This document shows positions 6,836-15,066 of a stretch of 21,475 nt of DNA, piece by piece (the stretch's first letter is position 1; every line of letters begins with the position of its first letter). The position numbers and the translations under genes were made by a program. The notes under the pieces are model-generated. The model saw only the letters and a list, made by a program, of their open reading frames with translations, made no database searches and was not told where the DNA came from. The DNA is taken from positions 1 through 21,475 of the forward strand of contig JAVWQH010000033.1 in NCBI GenBank assembly GCA_036635475.1, written 5' to 3'. Source of the stretch: JAHHUA01 sp036635475. GTDB taxonomy: Bacteria; Bacillota; Clostridia; Oscillospirales; Ruminococcaceae.

Positions 6836-8555
6836 ATATATTAAACCATATAAATTAAAAATGCTATTTATATTTATAACAAAATTTTTAGGCACAATAA
6901 TGGATTTGCTTTTGCCTTGGATTTTGGCACATATTATAGATGATGTAGTTCCGCTCAATTCAGTAAATTTAGTTTTACGTTGGGGAATTGCTATGATAAT
7001 CTGTGCAATAATTGGGGTGTTGACTAATGTTGTTGCCAATCGTATGGCATCAAAAGTTGCAATGCTTTCCGCAAGAGAATTGAGATATAATCTGTTTGAA
7101 AAAGTTAATTTGCTCTCTTGCAAGCAACTTGATGATATGTCAATCCCATCAATAATTTCAAGGCTGACCTCGGACACATACACAATACATAATTATATTG
7201 GTATGATGCAAAGGCTGGGTACAAGAGCCCCGATTTTGCTTATTGGCGGAATTGTTATGACGCTGACATTAGAACCAAAATTGGCAGTAGTTTTGATTGC
7301 ATTGCTGCCATTTATGGGGATTGTTATATATAAAGTGACAAAAACAGGTGTTCCGCTTTTTGCAGTTGCAAGAAAATCAGTGGATAATTTAGTTTCATCA
7401 GTTCGAGAAAATATCACAGGAGTTAGAATAATAAAGGCACTTTCTAAAACTGAATATGAAAAAGAACGTTTTGACAAAATTAATAAGCAACTAATCGAAA
7501 AAGAACAAAAGGCAGAAAACACAATGGCAATAACCAACCCAACAATGAACTGGTTTTTAAATATAGGAATGACCGCTGTTATTTTAGTTGGTGCATTTCT
7601 TGTTAATTCGGGAACAAGTCAAGCTGGAAAAATCATCGCATTTATGAGCTATTTCACAATTATTTTGAATGCAATGATGTCTGTTACAAGAATTTTTGTA
7701 AGGTCGTCCAAGGCGATTGCATCAGCGGACAGATTGGACGAAATTTTGAATTTGCCACAGGATTTGACGGTATCAAACGTAGTGGACTATAAAGATAACG
7801 ATTGTCATATTGAATTTGATGATGTAAGTTTTTCCTATCATAAAAAAGAGGCTAATATAAAAAACATCTCTTTCAAACTTAAAAAAGGTGAAACATTGGG
7901 AATTATCGGGGGAACAGGCTCGGGAAAAACAACAATTATCAATCTTTTGATGAGATTATATGATGTGGACAAGGGTGCGGTTAGGATTAATGGAAGAAAT
8001 GTCAAAACTATACCCGCACAAGAACTGCATCAAATGTTTGGAGTGGTTTTCCAAGATGACGTTATTTTTGCTGATACAATAAAAGAAAATATAGATTTTG
8101 GCAGAATACTTGATGAAAAAGACATTGAAATATCAAGCGAATATTCCCAAGCCATTGAATTTGTGGATACTTTGCCCGATGGATTTGACCACAAATTGAC
8201 TATCAAGGGAGCAAACCTAAGTGGAGGGCAAAAGCAAAGAGTTCTTATTTCAAGGGCATTAGCCGGTTCGCCGGAGATATTAATTCTTGATGATTCATCA
8301 AGTGCATTGGATTACAAAACGGACTCGTTGTTACGCAAAAACTTAAAAGAAAATTTTGGCGAAACAACTTCAGTTATAATCGCACAGAGAATAAGTTCGA
8401 TTATGAATTCTGAACATATTTTAGTGCTGCACGAGGGAGAAATTCTGGGATATGGAACACATCAAGAACTGCTTAAAAATTGTGAGATGTACCGAGAAAT
8501 AAGCTTGTCACAAATGGGAGATAAAACTTCGGAAGAGGGTGAGCAAAATGAGTAA
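6819..8555 (+). CDS. ABC exporter half-transporter with degenerate ATP site (subunit 1)
   Basis: A 578-residue type IV (MsbA/multidrug-like) exporter half: six-helix membrane domain at about 1-310 and ATPase domain at about 330-560. Visible motifs are Walker A GGTGSGKT (364-371), signature LSGGQ (467-471), and Walker B ILILDD (487-492), in which Asp replaces the catalytic Glu. The switch residue is Gln (IIAQR, Q523) instead of His. These changes mark the non-catalytic half of heterodimeric exporters such as BmrC/BmrD or TM287/288. The start is a TTG (MKLIFRYIKPYK) chosen by its ribosome site; the open frame further upstream runs inside the regulator gene. It overlaps the next exporter gene by 8 bp, so the two should be made together. 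The likely role is drug or toxic-compound efflux; the substrate is unknown. Confidence 0.93.
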   Translation: MKLIFRYIKPYKLKMLFIFITKFLGTIMDLLLPWILAHIIDDVVPLNSVNLVLRWGIAMIICAIIGVLTNVVANRMASKVAMLSARELRYNLFEKVNLLSCKQLDDMSIPSIISRLTSDTYTIHNYIGMMQRLGTRAPILLIGGIVMTLTLEPKLAVVLIALLPFMGIVIYKVTKTGVPLFAVARKSVDNLVSSVRENITGVRIIKALSKTEYEKERFDKINKQLIEKEQKAENTMAITNPTMNWFLNIGMTAVILVGAFLVNSGTSQAGKIIAFMSYFTIILNAMMSVTRIFVRSSKAIASADRLDEILNLPQDLTVSNVVDYKDNDCHIEFDDVSFSYHKKEANIKNISFKLKKGETLGIIGGTGSGKTTIINLLMRLYDVDKGAVRINGRNVKTIPAQELHQMFGVVFQDDVIFADTIKENIDFGRILDEKDIEISSEYSQAIEFVDTLPDGFDHKLTIKGANLSGGQKQRVLISRALAGSPEILILDDSSSALDYKTDSLLRKNLKENFGETTSVIIAQRISSIMNSEHILVLHEGEILGYGTHQELLKNCEMYREISLSQMGDKTSEEGEQNE

Positions 8556-10305
8556 TATCGGTAAGAGCAAAACGCCAAAAACACAAATTCTAAAGCGACT
8601 TATGGGATATATGCTGAAATATAAGCTGATGGTTTTTCTTGCTTTATTGTTGATGTTTTCATCAAATATATTGTTGCTAATTGGACCTAAACTTTCGGGA
8701 TATGCAATAGATGCAATATCTTTAGGGAAAGGGAATGTTGATTTTCAAAGGGTTTATCATTTCTGCTTTTTGATGATTATATTTTACACAATTTCATCAA
8801 TTATGAACTATGGATTACAGCGAATAATGATTAAACTAAGCCAGAATGTTTCATATAAATTAAGAAAAGATATTTTTAATAGTCTATCACAATTGCCTGT
8901 TGGATATTTTGACACACACCAAACAGGGGATATAATCAGCAAAATTTCCTATGATGTTGACACAGTAAACGAAACACTTTGTCAGGATTTATTGCAAATT
9001 GCAACAAGTATGATTGGAATTATTGGTTCATTTATAATGATGATGACAATTTCTCCGTTGCTTATAACCGTTTTTATTATCACCATACCAATTTCACTTT
9101 CCATTGCAACTGTTATGAGCAAAAAAGTGCGACCTCTTTTCAGAAAACGTTCAGCAAAGCTGGGACAACTTAATGGATATATGGAGGAGATTATTTCGGG
9201 ACAAAAAACCATTAAGTCCTATCATCAAGAAGAAACAATGCAGTCACGTTTTGAGGTTAAAAACAATGATGCAGTTGAGGCACATTTTGATGCAGATTAT
9301 ATGTCGTCAGCCATCGGCCCCAGTATGAATTTTGTAAACAATCTTTCAATGGGATTGATAAGCGTTTTAGGTTCTATTTTATATTTAAAAGGCTTGATTA
9401 CAATAGGAAATGTTTCAACATTTATTTTGTATTCACGCAAGTTTTCAGGGCCGATAAATGAAATTTCAAATATATTAAGTGACTTGCAATCAGCACTTTC
9501 CGCCGCTGAAAGAATTTTTGCCTTAATAGATGAAAAGCCTGAGGTTGCTGATATAGAGGGAGCAAAAGAACTTGTAAATATAAAAGGCGAAGTTAAACTT
9601 GAAAATGTGAAATTCGGATATACAAAGGAAAAAGAGATTATTCATAACCTAAGCCTTGAGGTTAAACAAGGAAATCTTATTGCAATAGTCGGTCACACAG
9701 GAGCTGGAAAAACAACAATAATCAATCTTTTAATGAGGTTTTATGACCCCAATAGCGGGACTATTTCCATTGATGGAAATGAAATCATTGGTTTGACACG
9801 AAAAAGCTTGAGGCTTTCCTATGCCATGGTTTTGCAGGATACTTGGCTGTTTAATGGAACTATATTTGAAAATATAGCTTACGGAAATGAGCAAGCCACA
9901 TTGGAAGACGTGGAAAGAGTTGCAAAAGCCGCCAACATACACAACTATATAATGAGTTTACCTGACGAATACGAAACGCAGCTTAATGAGGACGGAATGA
10001 ATATTTCTCAAGGGCAAAAACAGCTTATAACAATCGCCAGAGCAATGCTTTTAGATGCTAAGATGTTAATACTTGACGAGGCAACTTCAAACGTGGATAC
10101 AATAACGGAAATGAAAATCCAAAAGGCAATGAGAGAGCTTATGAAAGACAAAACTTGCTTTGTTATTGCCCACAGACTTTCAACTATAAAAAATGCAGAT
10201 ACAATATTAGTTGTTGAAAATGGAGATATTATTGAACAGGGAAAACACGATGAACTGCTCAATAAAGGCGGAGTTTATGCCAATCTTTATAATTCGCAGT
10301 TTTAG
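8548..10305 (+). CDS. ABC exporter half-transporter with canonical catalytic residues (subunit 2)
   Basis: A 585-residue partner of the preceding gene. The membrane domain spans about 15-325, with typical coupling-helix sequence (QLPVGYFDTHQTGDIISKISYDVD). The ATPase domain has Walker A GHTGAGKT (382-389), Q-loop in VLQDTWLF, Walker B LILDE with catalytic Glu511, and switch His542 (IAHRLST). Its signature is ISQGQ (486-490), a variant of LSGGQ. Together with subunit 1 this gives one complete and one degenerate composite site. The ATG at 8548 has AGAGGG 7-8 bases upstream. A GTG three codons earlier is a less likely start. The ATGAGTAA overlap with the upstream stop suggests translational coupling. 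The gene ends just before the cobalamin operon promoter, and I see no strong terminator in between. Confidence 0.93.
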   Translation: MSNIGKSKTPKTQILKRLMGYMLKYKLMVFLALLLMFSSNILLLIGPKLSGYAIDAISLGKGNVDFQRVYHFCFLMIIFYTISSIMNYGLQRIMIKLSQNVSYKLRKDIFNSLSQLPVGYFDTHQTGDIISKISYDVDTVNETLCQDLLQIATSMIGIIGSFIMMMTISPLLITVFIITIPISLSIATVMSKKVRPLFRKRSAKLGQLNGYMEEIISGQKTIKSYHQEETMQSRFEVKNNDAVEAHFDADYMSSAIGPSMNFVNNLSMGLISVLGSILYLKGLITIGNVSTFILYSRKFSGPINEISNILSDLQSALSAAERIFALIDEKPEVADIEGAKELVNIKGEVKLENVKFGYTKEKEIIHNLSLEVKQGNLIAIVGHTGAGKTTIINLLMRFYDPNSGTISIDGNEIIGLTRKSLRLSYAMVLQDTWLFNGTIFENIAYGNEQATLEDVERVAKAANIHNYIMSLPDEYETQLNEDGMNISQGQKQLITIARAMLLDAKMLILDEATSNVDTITEMKIQKAMRELMKDKTCFVIAHRLSTIKNADTILVVENGDIIEQGKHDELLNKGGVYANLYNSQF

Positions 10306-10315
10306 TGATTAGCGG

Positions 10316-10344
10316 TTGACTAAAACTGCAACAGGTGATATAAT
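10316..10344 (+). promoter_or_regulatory. Promoter of the cobalamin operon
   Basis: TTGACT (10316-10321), a 17-base spacer, TATAAT (10339-10344) with a TG one base upstream of the -10 (extended -10). This is a near-perfect sigma-A promoter only 11 bp after the exporter stop codon. Predicted start is about 10351, directly before the riboswitch. Confidence 0.9.
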
Positions 10345-10362
10345 GAACTCGAATTTAATATG

Positions 10363-10536
10363 ATTATGTAAATTTTGCGTTTAAAAACGCAGGAAGTTGG
10401 GTGAAAATCCCACACAGGAACGCTGCTGTAAGTATGGAGCTAACCTTCACGAGCAAAAATGCTCAGCCATTGGAATTTATTTCTGATAAGGCGAGGGAAT
10501 AGTGTTGATGTATAAGTCAGAATACGTTTACATAAT
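10363..10536 (+). ncRNA. Cobalamin (B12) riboswitch
   Basis: The leader carries the conserved cobalamin riboswitch core: GGTGAAAATCCCACACAGGAACGCTGCTGTAAG-type sequence at about 10400-10433, a GCCATTGG segment near 10466, and a divergent B12-box-like AAGTCAGAATAC near 10514. A closing P1 helix is directly visible: ATTATGTAAA (10363-10372) pairs perfectly with TTTACATAAT (10527-10536). It precedes cbiM, the typical setting. Binding of adenosylcobalamin or a related cobamide should favour the downstream terminator and switch the operon off. Confidence 0.93.
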
Positions 10537-10598
10537 TTTGTTGCAGACTCTTCGAAATCAAGAGAAGCACAGAGCATTATAAAACAATTAAACGTTCT

Positions 10599-10643
10599 GA
10601 AGCCATATCGATTTTGAAATTCGGTATGGCTTTTTCTGTTTTT
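10599..10643 (+). terminator. Riboswitch-controlled intrinsic terminator
   Basis: AGCCATATCG (10601-10610) pairs with CGGTATGGCT (10622-10631) with one G-U pair, extendable by A-T pairs on both ends, and is followed by TTTTTCTGTTTTTG. It lies about 65 nt after the aptamer and about 100 nt before cbiM. This position suits transcriptional attenuation. I did not resolve the competing antiterminator. Confidence 0.85.
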
Positions 10644-10744
10644 GTTTGAACCCCCACTACTGCAACCTATTGAATTCTCCTTAGTGATTGGAAATCACAA
10701 AAAAAATAATCTAGCACAGACTAGAGGAAAAGGGGTATTTTTTT

Positions 10745-11494
10745 ATGAAGAAGTCAGAAAAGTTTTTGTTGCAGATGTCAATTGTATTTACGCTTGTTTT
10801 TGCAGTTGTTCCTGTTGCAAATGCGATGCACATTATGGAGGGTTATCTTCCTGTTGGACATGCCGTTTCGTGGGCAATAGTTTGCTTGCCGTTTTTGGTG
10901 TGGGGAACAATTAGCATTAAAAAAATCGTTTCAGAAAAGAGAAAAACATTGTTGCTTTTGGCAATGGCAGGAGCATATGCCTTTGTACTTTCTGCTCTTA
11001 AAATTCCCAGTGTAACGGGTTCATCAAGCCACCCAACAGGAACAGGTATGGGTGCAATTTTGTTCGGAGCAGCACCCATGGCAGTTATCGGCACAATAGT
11101 TTTGATTTTTCAAGCTTTGTTATTGGCTCATGGCGGAATAACAACTCTTGGCGCAAACTCGTTCAGTATGGCAATTGCAGGTCCGTTTGTATCATTCGGT
11201 ATCTACAAATTGGGCGAAAAAATGAAAATTAACAAGCATTTTACTGTATTTCTTGCAGCAGCTTTGGGCGATTTATTTACATATGTTGTAACGAGTGTAC
11301 AGTTGGGTATTGCACACCCCAGTCAAGTTGGTGGTGCGTGGGCATCAATCGTAGAATTTATGGGAGTTTTTGCAGTAACGCAAGTTCCAATTGCAATTAT
11401 TGAAGGTATTTTAACTGTTGTTGTAATAATGGGACTTGAAACATATGCACAACCTGAACTTAAACAAATAGGTTATTTAAAGGAGGCAATCTAA
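10745..11494 (+). CDS. cbiM: Cobalt ECF transporter substrate-binding membrane protein CbiM
   Basis: The substrate-specific component of the CbiMNQO cobalt importer, 249 residues. An N-terminal signal peptide (about 1-27) ends VANA, directly followed by MHIMEGYLP. Cleavage there would expose the Met-His N-terminus that in the CbiM/NikM family coordinates the metal. H96 in SSHPTGTG matches the second conserved metal-binding His (about position 69 of the mature protein). Multiple hydrophobic helices follow. The ATG is preceded by AAAAGGGG at about 9-10 bases. It is the first gene after the riboswitch and is followed after one base by cbiN. Confidence 0.95.
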   Translation: MKKSEKFLLQMSIVFTLVFAVVPVANAMHIMEGYLPVGHAVSWAIVCLPFLVWGTISIKKIVSEKRKTLLLLAMAGAYAFVLSALKIPSVTGSSSHPTGTGMGAILFGAAPMAVIGTIVLIFQALLLAHGGITTLGANSFSMAIAGPFVSFGIYKLGEKMKINKHFTVFLAAALGDLFTYVVTSVQLGIAHPSQVGGAWASIVEFMGVFAVTQVPIAIIEGILTVVVIMGLETYAQPELKQIGYLKEAI

Positions 11495-11495
11495 T

Positions 11496-11795
11496 ATGTC
11501 TACTTCAAAAAAAGTTATTGGATTATTGCTAATATGCGTTGTAATTGCAGTAGTTCCACTGATGATGATTAAGGATTCCGAATTTGGCGGTGCTGACGGA
11601 GCGGCTGAGGGAGTTATAACTCAAGTTGCACCGGACTATGTTCCATGGTTTGAAAGCATTGTTGAATTGCCAGGTGGAGAAACAGAAAGCTTGTTGTTCT
11701 GCTTGCAAGCGGCATTGGGAGCAAGTGTTATGGGATTTGGATTTGGATATTTAGTTTCCAGGAAAAAATATAGTAAAGCTAAAATTGACGCATAG
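11496..11795 (+). CDS. cbiN: Cobalt transport protein CbiN
   Basis: A 99-residue small component that helps load Co2+ into CbiM. It has two hydrophobic helices (about 6-24 and 66-86) around an extracellular loop with the family pattern EFGGADGAAEGVI. AAAGGAGG lies 9 bases before the ATG. Its length and position between cbiM and cbiQ are standard. Confidence 0.94.
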   Translation: MSTSKKVIGLLLICVVIAVVPLMMIKDSEFGGADGAAEGVITQVAPDYVPWFESIVELPGGETESLLFCLQAALGASVMGFGFGYLVSRKKYSKAKIDA

Positions 11796-11804
11796 GAGAT
11801 TATC

Positions 11805-12746
11805 TTGTTTAAAAATTTCAGAATTTCATCTATTGCGATAGCAGCTTTTATTATTTTATTGCTTTACGGAAAAATCAATATATATTTGAATTATATGTTT
11901 GGATTTATGTTTTTTTGCCTGTGGGGAATAACAAAAAAGCATAATCATTCTCAAAATAGTTCATTTCTTCAAATTGACAGCTTGGCACAAAGTTCAGGGC
12001 TTAATTCAGTGAGCCCTGAACTAAAGTTGTTTGTAGCAGCAATGGGGTTGATACTTTCAGTAAGTTGCAACTCATATATTGTTGGAATTGGAATTTTTAC
12101 TATAATGTTTGGGGTTAATATATTTTGGGGAAAAATAAAATTCCACGATTATATCGAACTTTTAACAATACCTGTTGTATTTATTATAATGAGCGGATTT
12201 ATATTGCTTTTTGATTTTACCAAAGAGGCAATTGGGGTTATAAATATTCCGATTTTGGGGCAATATTTGGCTGTAACAAGCCAAAATCAAGAGCATACAG
12301 CTATCACAGTTTTCAAGGCATTGGGTGCAATATCTTGCCTTTATATGTTGAGTTTGTCAACACCAATTGCTGAAATAATAAAGGTGTTAAGGAAAATTCA
12401 CCTTCCCGAAATTATAATAGAACTTATGTATCTTATCTATAGATATATATTCATACTTCTTGCAATGCTTTCAAATATGATTTCCTCAGCTCATTCAAGG
12501 CTTGGTTATCGCAATAATAAAACCTCTTTTTATACATATTCCCATATTGCGGCAAATTTGCTTTCTGTATCTTTTCTTAAATGTTCTAAAATGTTAGATG
12601 CAATGGACGCAAGATGTTATGATGGAAAAATCGAGTTTTTACAAGAGGACAAGCCAATTAGGACAAAAGATATTATCGGTGCAACAGCAATTTTGATTTT
12701 ATTTGTGTTGCTATTTATGATAAGAAAAGGGGGGTTACTGTTTTGA
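11805..12746 (+). CDS. cbiQ: Cobalt ECF transporter transmembrane protein CbiQ
   Basis: The T-component of the cobalt ECF importer, linking CbiM to the ATPase. It has 313 residues, several hydrophobic helices, and the cytoplasmic coupling region with the Ala-Arg type motif seen as MDAMDARCYDG (about 264-274). The TTG start is supported by AGGAG 7 bases upstream. It is somewhat longer than the usual roughly 225-260 residues. The extra length is an N-terminal pair of hydrophobic segments and a polar linker (about 1-70), so a shorter product is possible, although I see no better start. The stop overlaps the cbiO start (TTGA). Confidence 0.9.
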   Translation: MFKNFRISSIAIAAFIILLLYGKINIYLNYMFGFMFFCLWGITKKHNHSQNSSFLQIDSLAQSSGLNSVSPELKLFVAAMGLILSVSCNSYIVGIGIFTIMFGVNIFWGKIKFHDYIELLTIPVVFIIMSGFILLFDFTKEAIGVINIPILGQYLAVTSQNQEHTAITVFKALGAISCLYMLSLSTPIAEIIKVLRKIHLPEIIIELMYLIYRYIFILLAMLSNMISSAHSRLGYRNNKTSFYTYSHIAANLLSVSFLKCSKMLDAMDARCYDGKIEFLQEDKPIRTKDIIGATAILILFVLLFMIRKGGLLF

Positions 12747-13576
12747 ATAGTGAAATATTAAAGCTTGAAAATATATCGTTTGCTTATGATGATGAAACGA
12801 CTATCGACAACGTGACAGTTTCCCTTAAAAGTGGAGATAAAATTGCGGTTTTAGGTAGTAATGGTGCAGGAAAATCAACATTATTTTTGCTTTGCAACGG
12901 TGTATTGACTGCTAAATCGGGGAGAATTTATTTTGGTGGAAAATTAATCGGCAAATCCCAAAAAGAGCTTAATTTTTTAAGAGAAAATGTTGGATTGGTT
13001 TTTCAAGACCCAGACCATCAGATAATCGCCTCAACAGTTTACTCGGAAATATCTTTTGGACCACTGAACTTAAATATTGCTGTTGAAGATGCAAAACGCA
13101 GAGTTGAAAACGCAATACAAACAATGAACTTAGAAAATATGAGGAATAAACCACCACATTATTTAAGCGGCGGAGAGAAAAAAAGAGTTACAATCGCCGA
13201 TATTTTGGCTATGAATTCCGAAGTTATTCTTTTAGATGAGCCGACTGCTTCACTTGACCCCAAAAATGTAATAGCCTTAAAGAAAACTTTGGATAAATTA
13301 TCAGAAAACAACAAAACATTGATGATTTCAACCCACGATATTAATTTTGCCTATGGGTGGGCAAACCGTATTATCGTGATGAATGACGGAAAAATAATTT
13401 GTGATGATATTCCCGAAAACATTTTCGCACAAAAGCAAGTACTGGAAAAAGCATCACTGAACGAACCATATGTTTTTAAATTTTATCAGATGTTAAAAGA
13501 AAAAAACCTCCTGAAAAAAGATTCTAATACACCAAACTCAATTGAACAACTTAAAGAAATTATAATAGGAGAATGA
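12743..13576 (+). CDS. cbiO: Cobalt ECF transporter ATPase CbiO
   Basis: A 277-residue energy-coupling ATPase. Walker A GSNGAGKST (38-46), Q-loop FQDPDHQI (Q88; the DPDHQ pattern is typical of ECF ATPases), signature LSGGEKKRV (141-149), Walker B VILLDEP with Glu166, and switch His198 (STHD). It starts with TTG overlapping the cbiQ stop; a GGGGGG stretch upstream serves as ribosome site. Only one ATPase is present, consistent with a CbiO homodimer driving cobalt uptake with CbiMNQ. Confidence 0.95.
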   Translation: MNSEILKLENISFAYDDETTIDNVTVSLKSGDKIAVLGSNGAGKSTLFLLCNGVLTAKSGRIYFGGKLIGKSQKELNFLRENVGLVFQDPDHQIIASTVYSEISFGPLNLNIAVEDAKRRVENAIQTMNLENMRNKPPHYLSGGEKKRVTIADILAMNSEVILLDEPTASLDPKNVIALKKTLDKLSENNKTLMISTHDINFAYGWANRIIVMNDGKIICDDIPENIFAQKQVLEKASLNEPYVFKFYQMLKEKNLLKKDSNTPNSIEQLKEIIIGE

Positions 13577-13578
13577 TT

Positions 13579-14352
13579 ATGAAAAAAGCTATTCTTGTTG
13601 TGAGCTTTGGCACAAGTTTTGATGAAACAAGAGAAAAAAACATAGGAAAACTTGAAAATATTATAAAAGAAAACTATAATGATTATACAGTAATTCGTGC
13701 ATTTACCAGTCAAATCGTTATTAATATACTTAAAAAAAGAAATATTATTATACAAAATGTTGATGAAGCATTGAAATCACTGATAAATCAAGGTTTTGAA
13801 GAAGTTGTAATTCAGCCTACTCATATAATAAATGGCGAAGAATTTGACAAAATGACGGAGCAGGCAGCAAAATATAAAGATGAATTTTCCAGCTTTAAAA
13901 TCGGTACAGCTCTTGTTAATTCAACAGAAGATTTAAAATATATTGTTGAGGTTATGGCTGAAACTTATCCATTAAAGGAAGATGAAGCTGTTGTTTTTAT
14001 GGGGCATGGGTCAAAACATTATTCAAATATTGTTTATCCGTCATTCAATTATGCCTTTGATAATATGGGGCATAAAAACTTTTTTGTCACAACAGTGGAG
14101 GGTTATCCAACTTTGCAGGACAGCATAGCCGATTTAGACGGCAAGGGATTTAAGCATATTTTCCTTCTGCCATTGATGTTGGTGGCAGGCGACCACGCAA
14201 CTAATGATATGGCAGGCGATGATGAAACAAGCTTTAAATCCAGACTTGAAAAAATCGGCTACAAAACAACTCCAATAGTCAAAGGATTGGGCGAGTACAA
14301 AAAAATACAGGAATTATATATCAAGCATTTAGAAAAGCTAATTAACGGATAG
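13579..14352 (+). CDS. cbiK: Anaerobic sirohydrochlorin cobaltochelatase CbiK
   Basis: Inserts Co2+ into sirohydrochlorin (factor II), the entry step of the anaerobic cobalamin pathway, without ATP. It has 257 residues, starting KKAILVVSFGTSFDETR, the family N-terminus. The catalytic/metal-binding residues of CbiK are visible: His143 in MGHGSKH, Glu174 in VEGYPTLQD and His206 in AGDHATND, matching His145/Glu175/His207 of the Salmonella enzyme. An ATG at 13573 sits only 1 base after AGGAG, while the ATG at 13579 has 7 bases, so the latter was chosen. It lies 2 bp after cbiO. Cobalt import and insertion are thus encoded side by side. Confidence 0.95.
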   Translation: MKKAILVVSFGTSFDETREKNIGKLENIIKENYNDYTVIRAFTSQIVINILKKRNIIIQNVDEALKSLINQGFEEVVIQPTHIINGEEFDKMTEQAAKYKDEFSSFKIGTALVNSTEDLKYIVEVMAETYPLKEDEAVVFMGHGSKHYSNIVYPSFNYAFDNMGHKNFFVTTVEGYPTLQDSIADLDGKGFKHIFLLPLMLVAGDHATNDMAGDDETSFKSRLEKIGYKTTPIVKGLGEYKKIQELYIKHLEKLING

Positions 14353-14364
14353 ATGAGGTTTAAT

Positions 14365-15057
14365 ATGAAAAAAGGCATTTTGTATGGGGTGAGTGTTGGA
14401 CCAGGTGACCCCGAACTTATAACAGTAAAAGCGGTTAGAATTATTAAAGAAACAAGGATTATTGCCGCACCAATGACTAAGGGCGAAAAAACTTTGGCAC
14501 TTGATATTGCAAAAGGTGCAGTGAATTTTGATGGCAAAACAATTTTACCCATATCATTTTCAATGACAAAAGATAAAGAGGAACTTCAAAGAGTGCATCA
14601 AGAAATTGCCGATACAATAATGGAATATCTTGAAAAGGGCGAAAATGTTGCAATGCTGAATTTGGGCGATGTTTCCATATATTCAACATTCAGCTATATT
14701 CAAGCTATTGTTGTTGCCTCGGGTTTTGAAAGTGAAATGATTGCAGGCATTCCAAGCTTTTGTGCAGTTGCGGCAAGTTTGAATTTGAGCCTTACAACAA
14801 TGGAAGAGCCACTCCATATTATTCCAACAGTGCATAGCAAAGTTGAGGATTATATTAGCCTTAAAGGGACAAAAGTGCTTATGAAAACCGCTAGTTCATT
14901 TAATGAAGTTAAAGCTGATTTAATAAGATTGAACGTTGCAAATAAAGCGACTATGATTCAAAATTGTGGCTTAACTGACCAAAAAATTTGCAGAGATTTA
15001 AGCCAAAATGCAGATGATAATATAAGCTATTTCACAACCATTATAGTAAAAGATTAG
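14365..15057 (+). CDS. cbiL: Cobalt-factor-II C20-methyltransferase CbiL
   Basis: SAM-dependent methyltransferase acting on cobalt-factor II at C-20, the step after CbiK. It has 230 residues. The tetrapyrrole methylase N-terminus YGVSVGPGDPELITVKAV and the second motif GIPSFCAVAASLNLSL are clear. The ATG at 14365 was chosen because GAGG lies 6 bases upstream; an ATG four codons earlier directly follows the cbiK stop and overlaps that site. Confidence 0.93.
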   Translation: MKKGILYGVSVGPGDPELITVKAVRIIKETRIIAAPMTKGEKTLALDIAKGAVNFDGKTILPISFSMTKDKEELQRVHQEIADTIMEYLEKGENVAMLNLGDVSIYSTFSYIQAIVVASGFESEMIAGIPSFCAVAASLNLSLTTMEEPLHIIPTVHSKVEDYISLKGTKVLMKTASSFNEVKADLIRLNVANKATMIQNCGLTDQKICRDLSQNADDNISYFTTIIVKD

Positions 15058-15066
15058 GAGAAAAAT

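Noticed and set aside
10325..10340. A TGCAACAG half-site in the spacer of the cobalamin operon promoter resembles the left arm of the MarR palindrome (6297-6304).
   Set aside because: No second arm is present at the right distance, and a single 8-base match in AT-rich DNA is easily chance. The riboswitch already explains control of this operon.
10717..10732. Small hairpin TCTAG-CACAGA-CTAGA just before the cbiM ribosome site, as a possible translational switch.
   Set aside because: The stem is only five pairs and does not cover the AAGGGG site. The upstream terminator gives a simpler mechanism.
10642..10914. A 90-codon frame starting just after the riboswitch terminator and overlapping cbiM.
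   Set aside because: It runs in a different frame through cbiM, its cysteine-rich sequence is the out-of-frame translation of the CbiM N-terminus, and it has no start signal.
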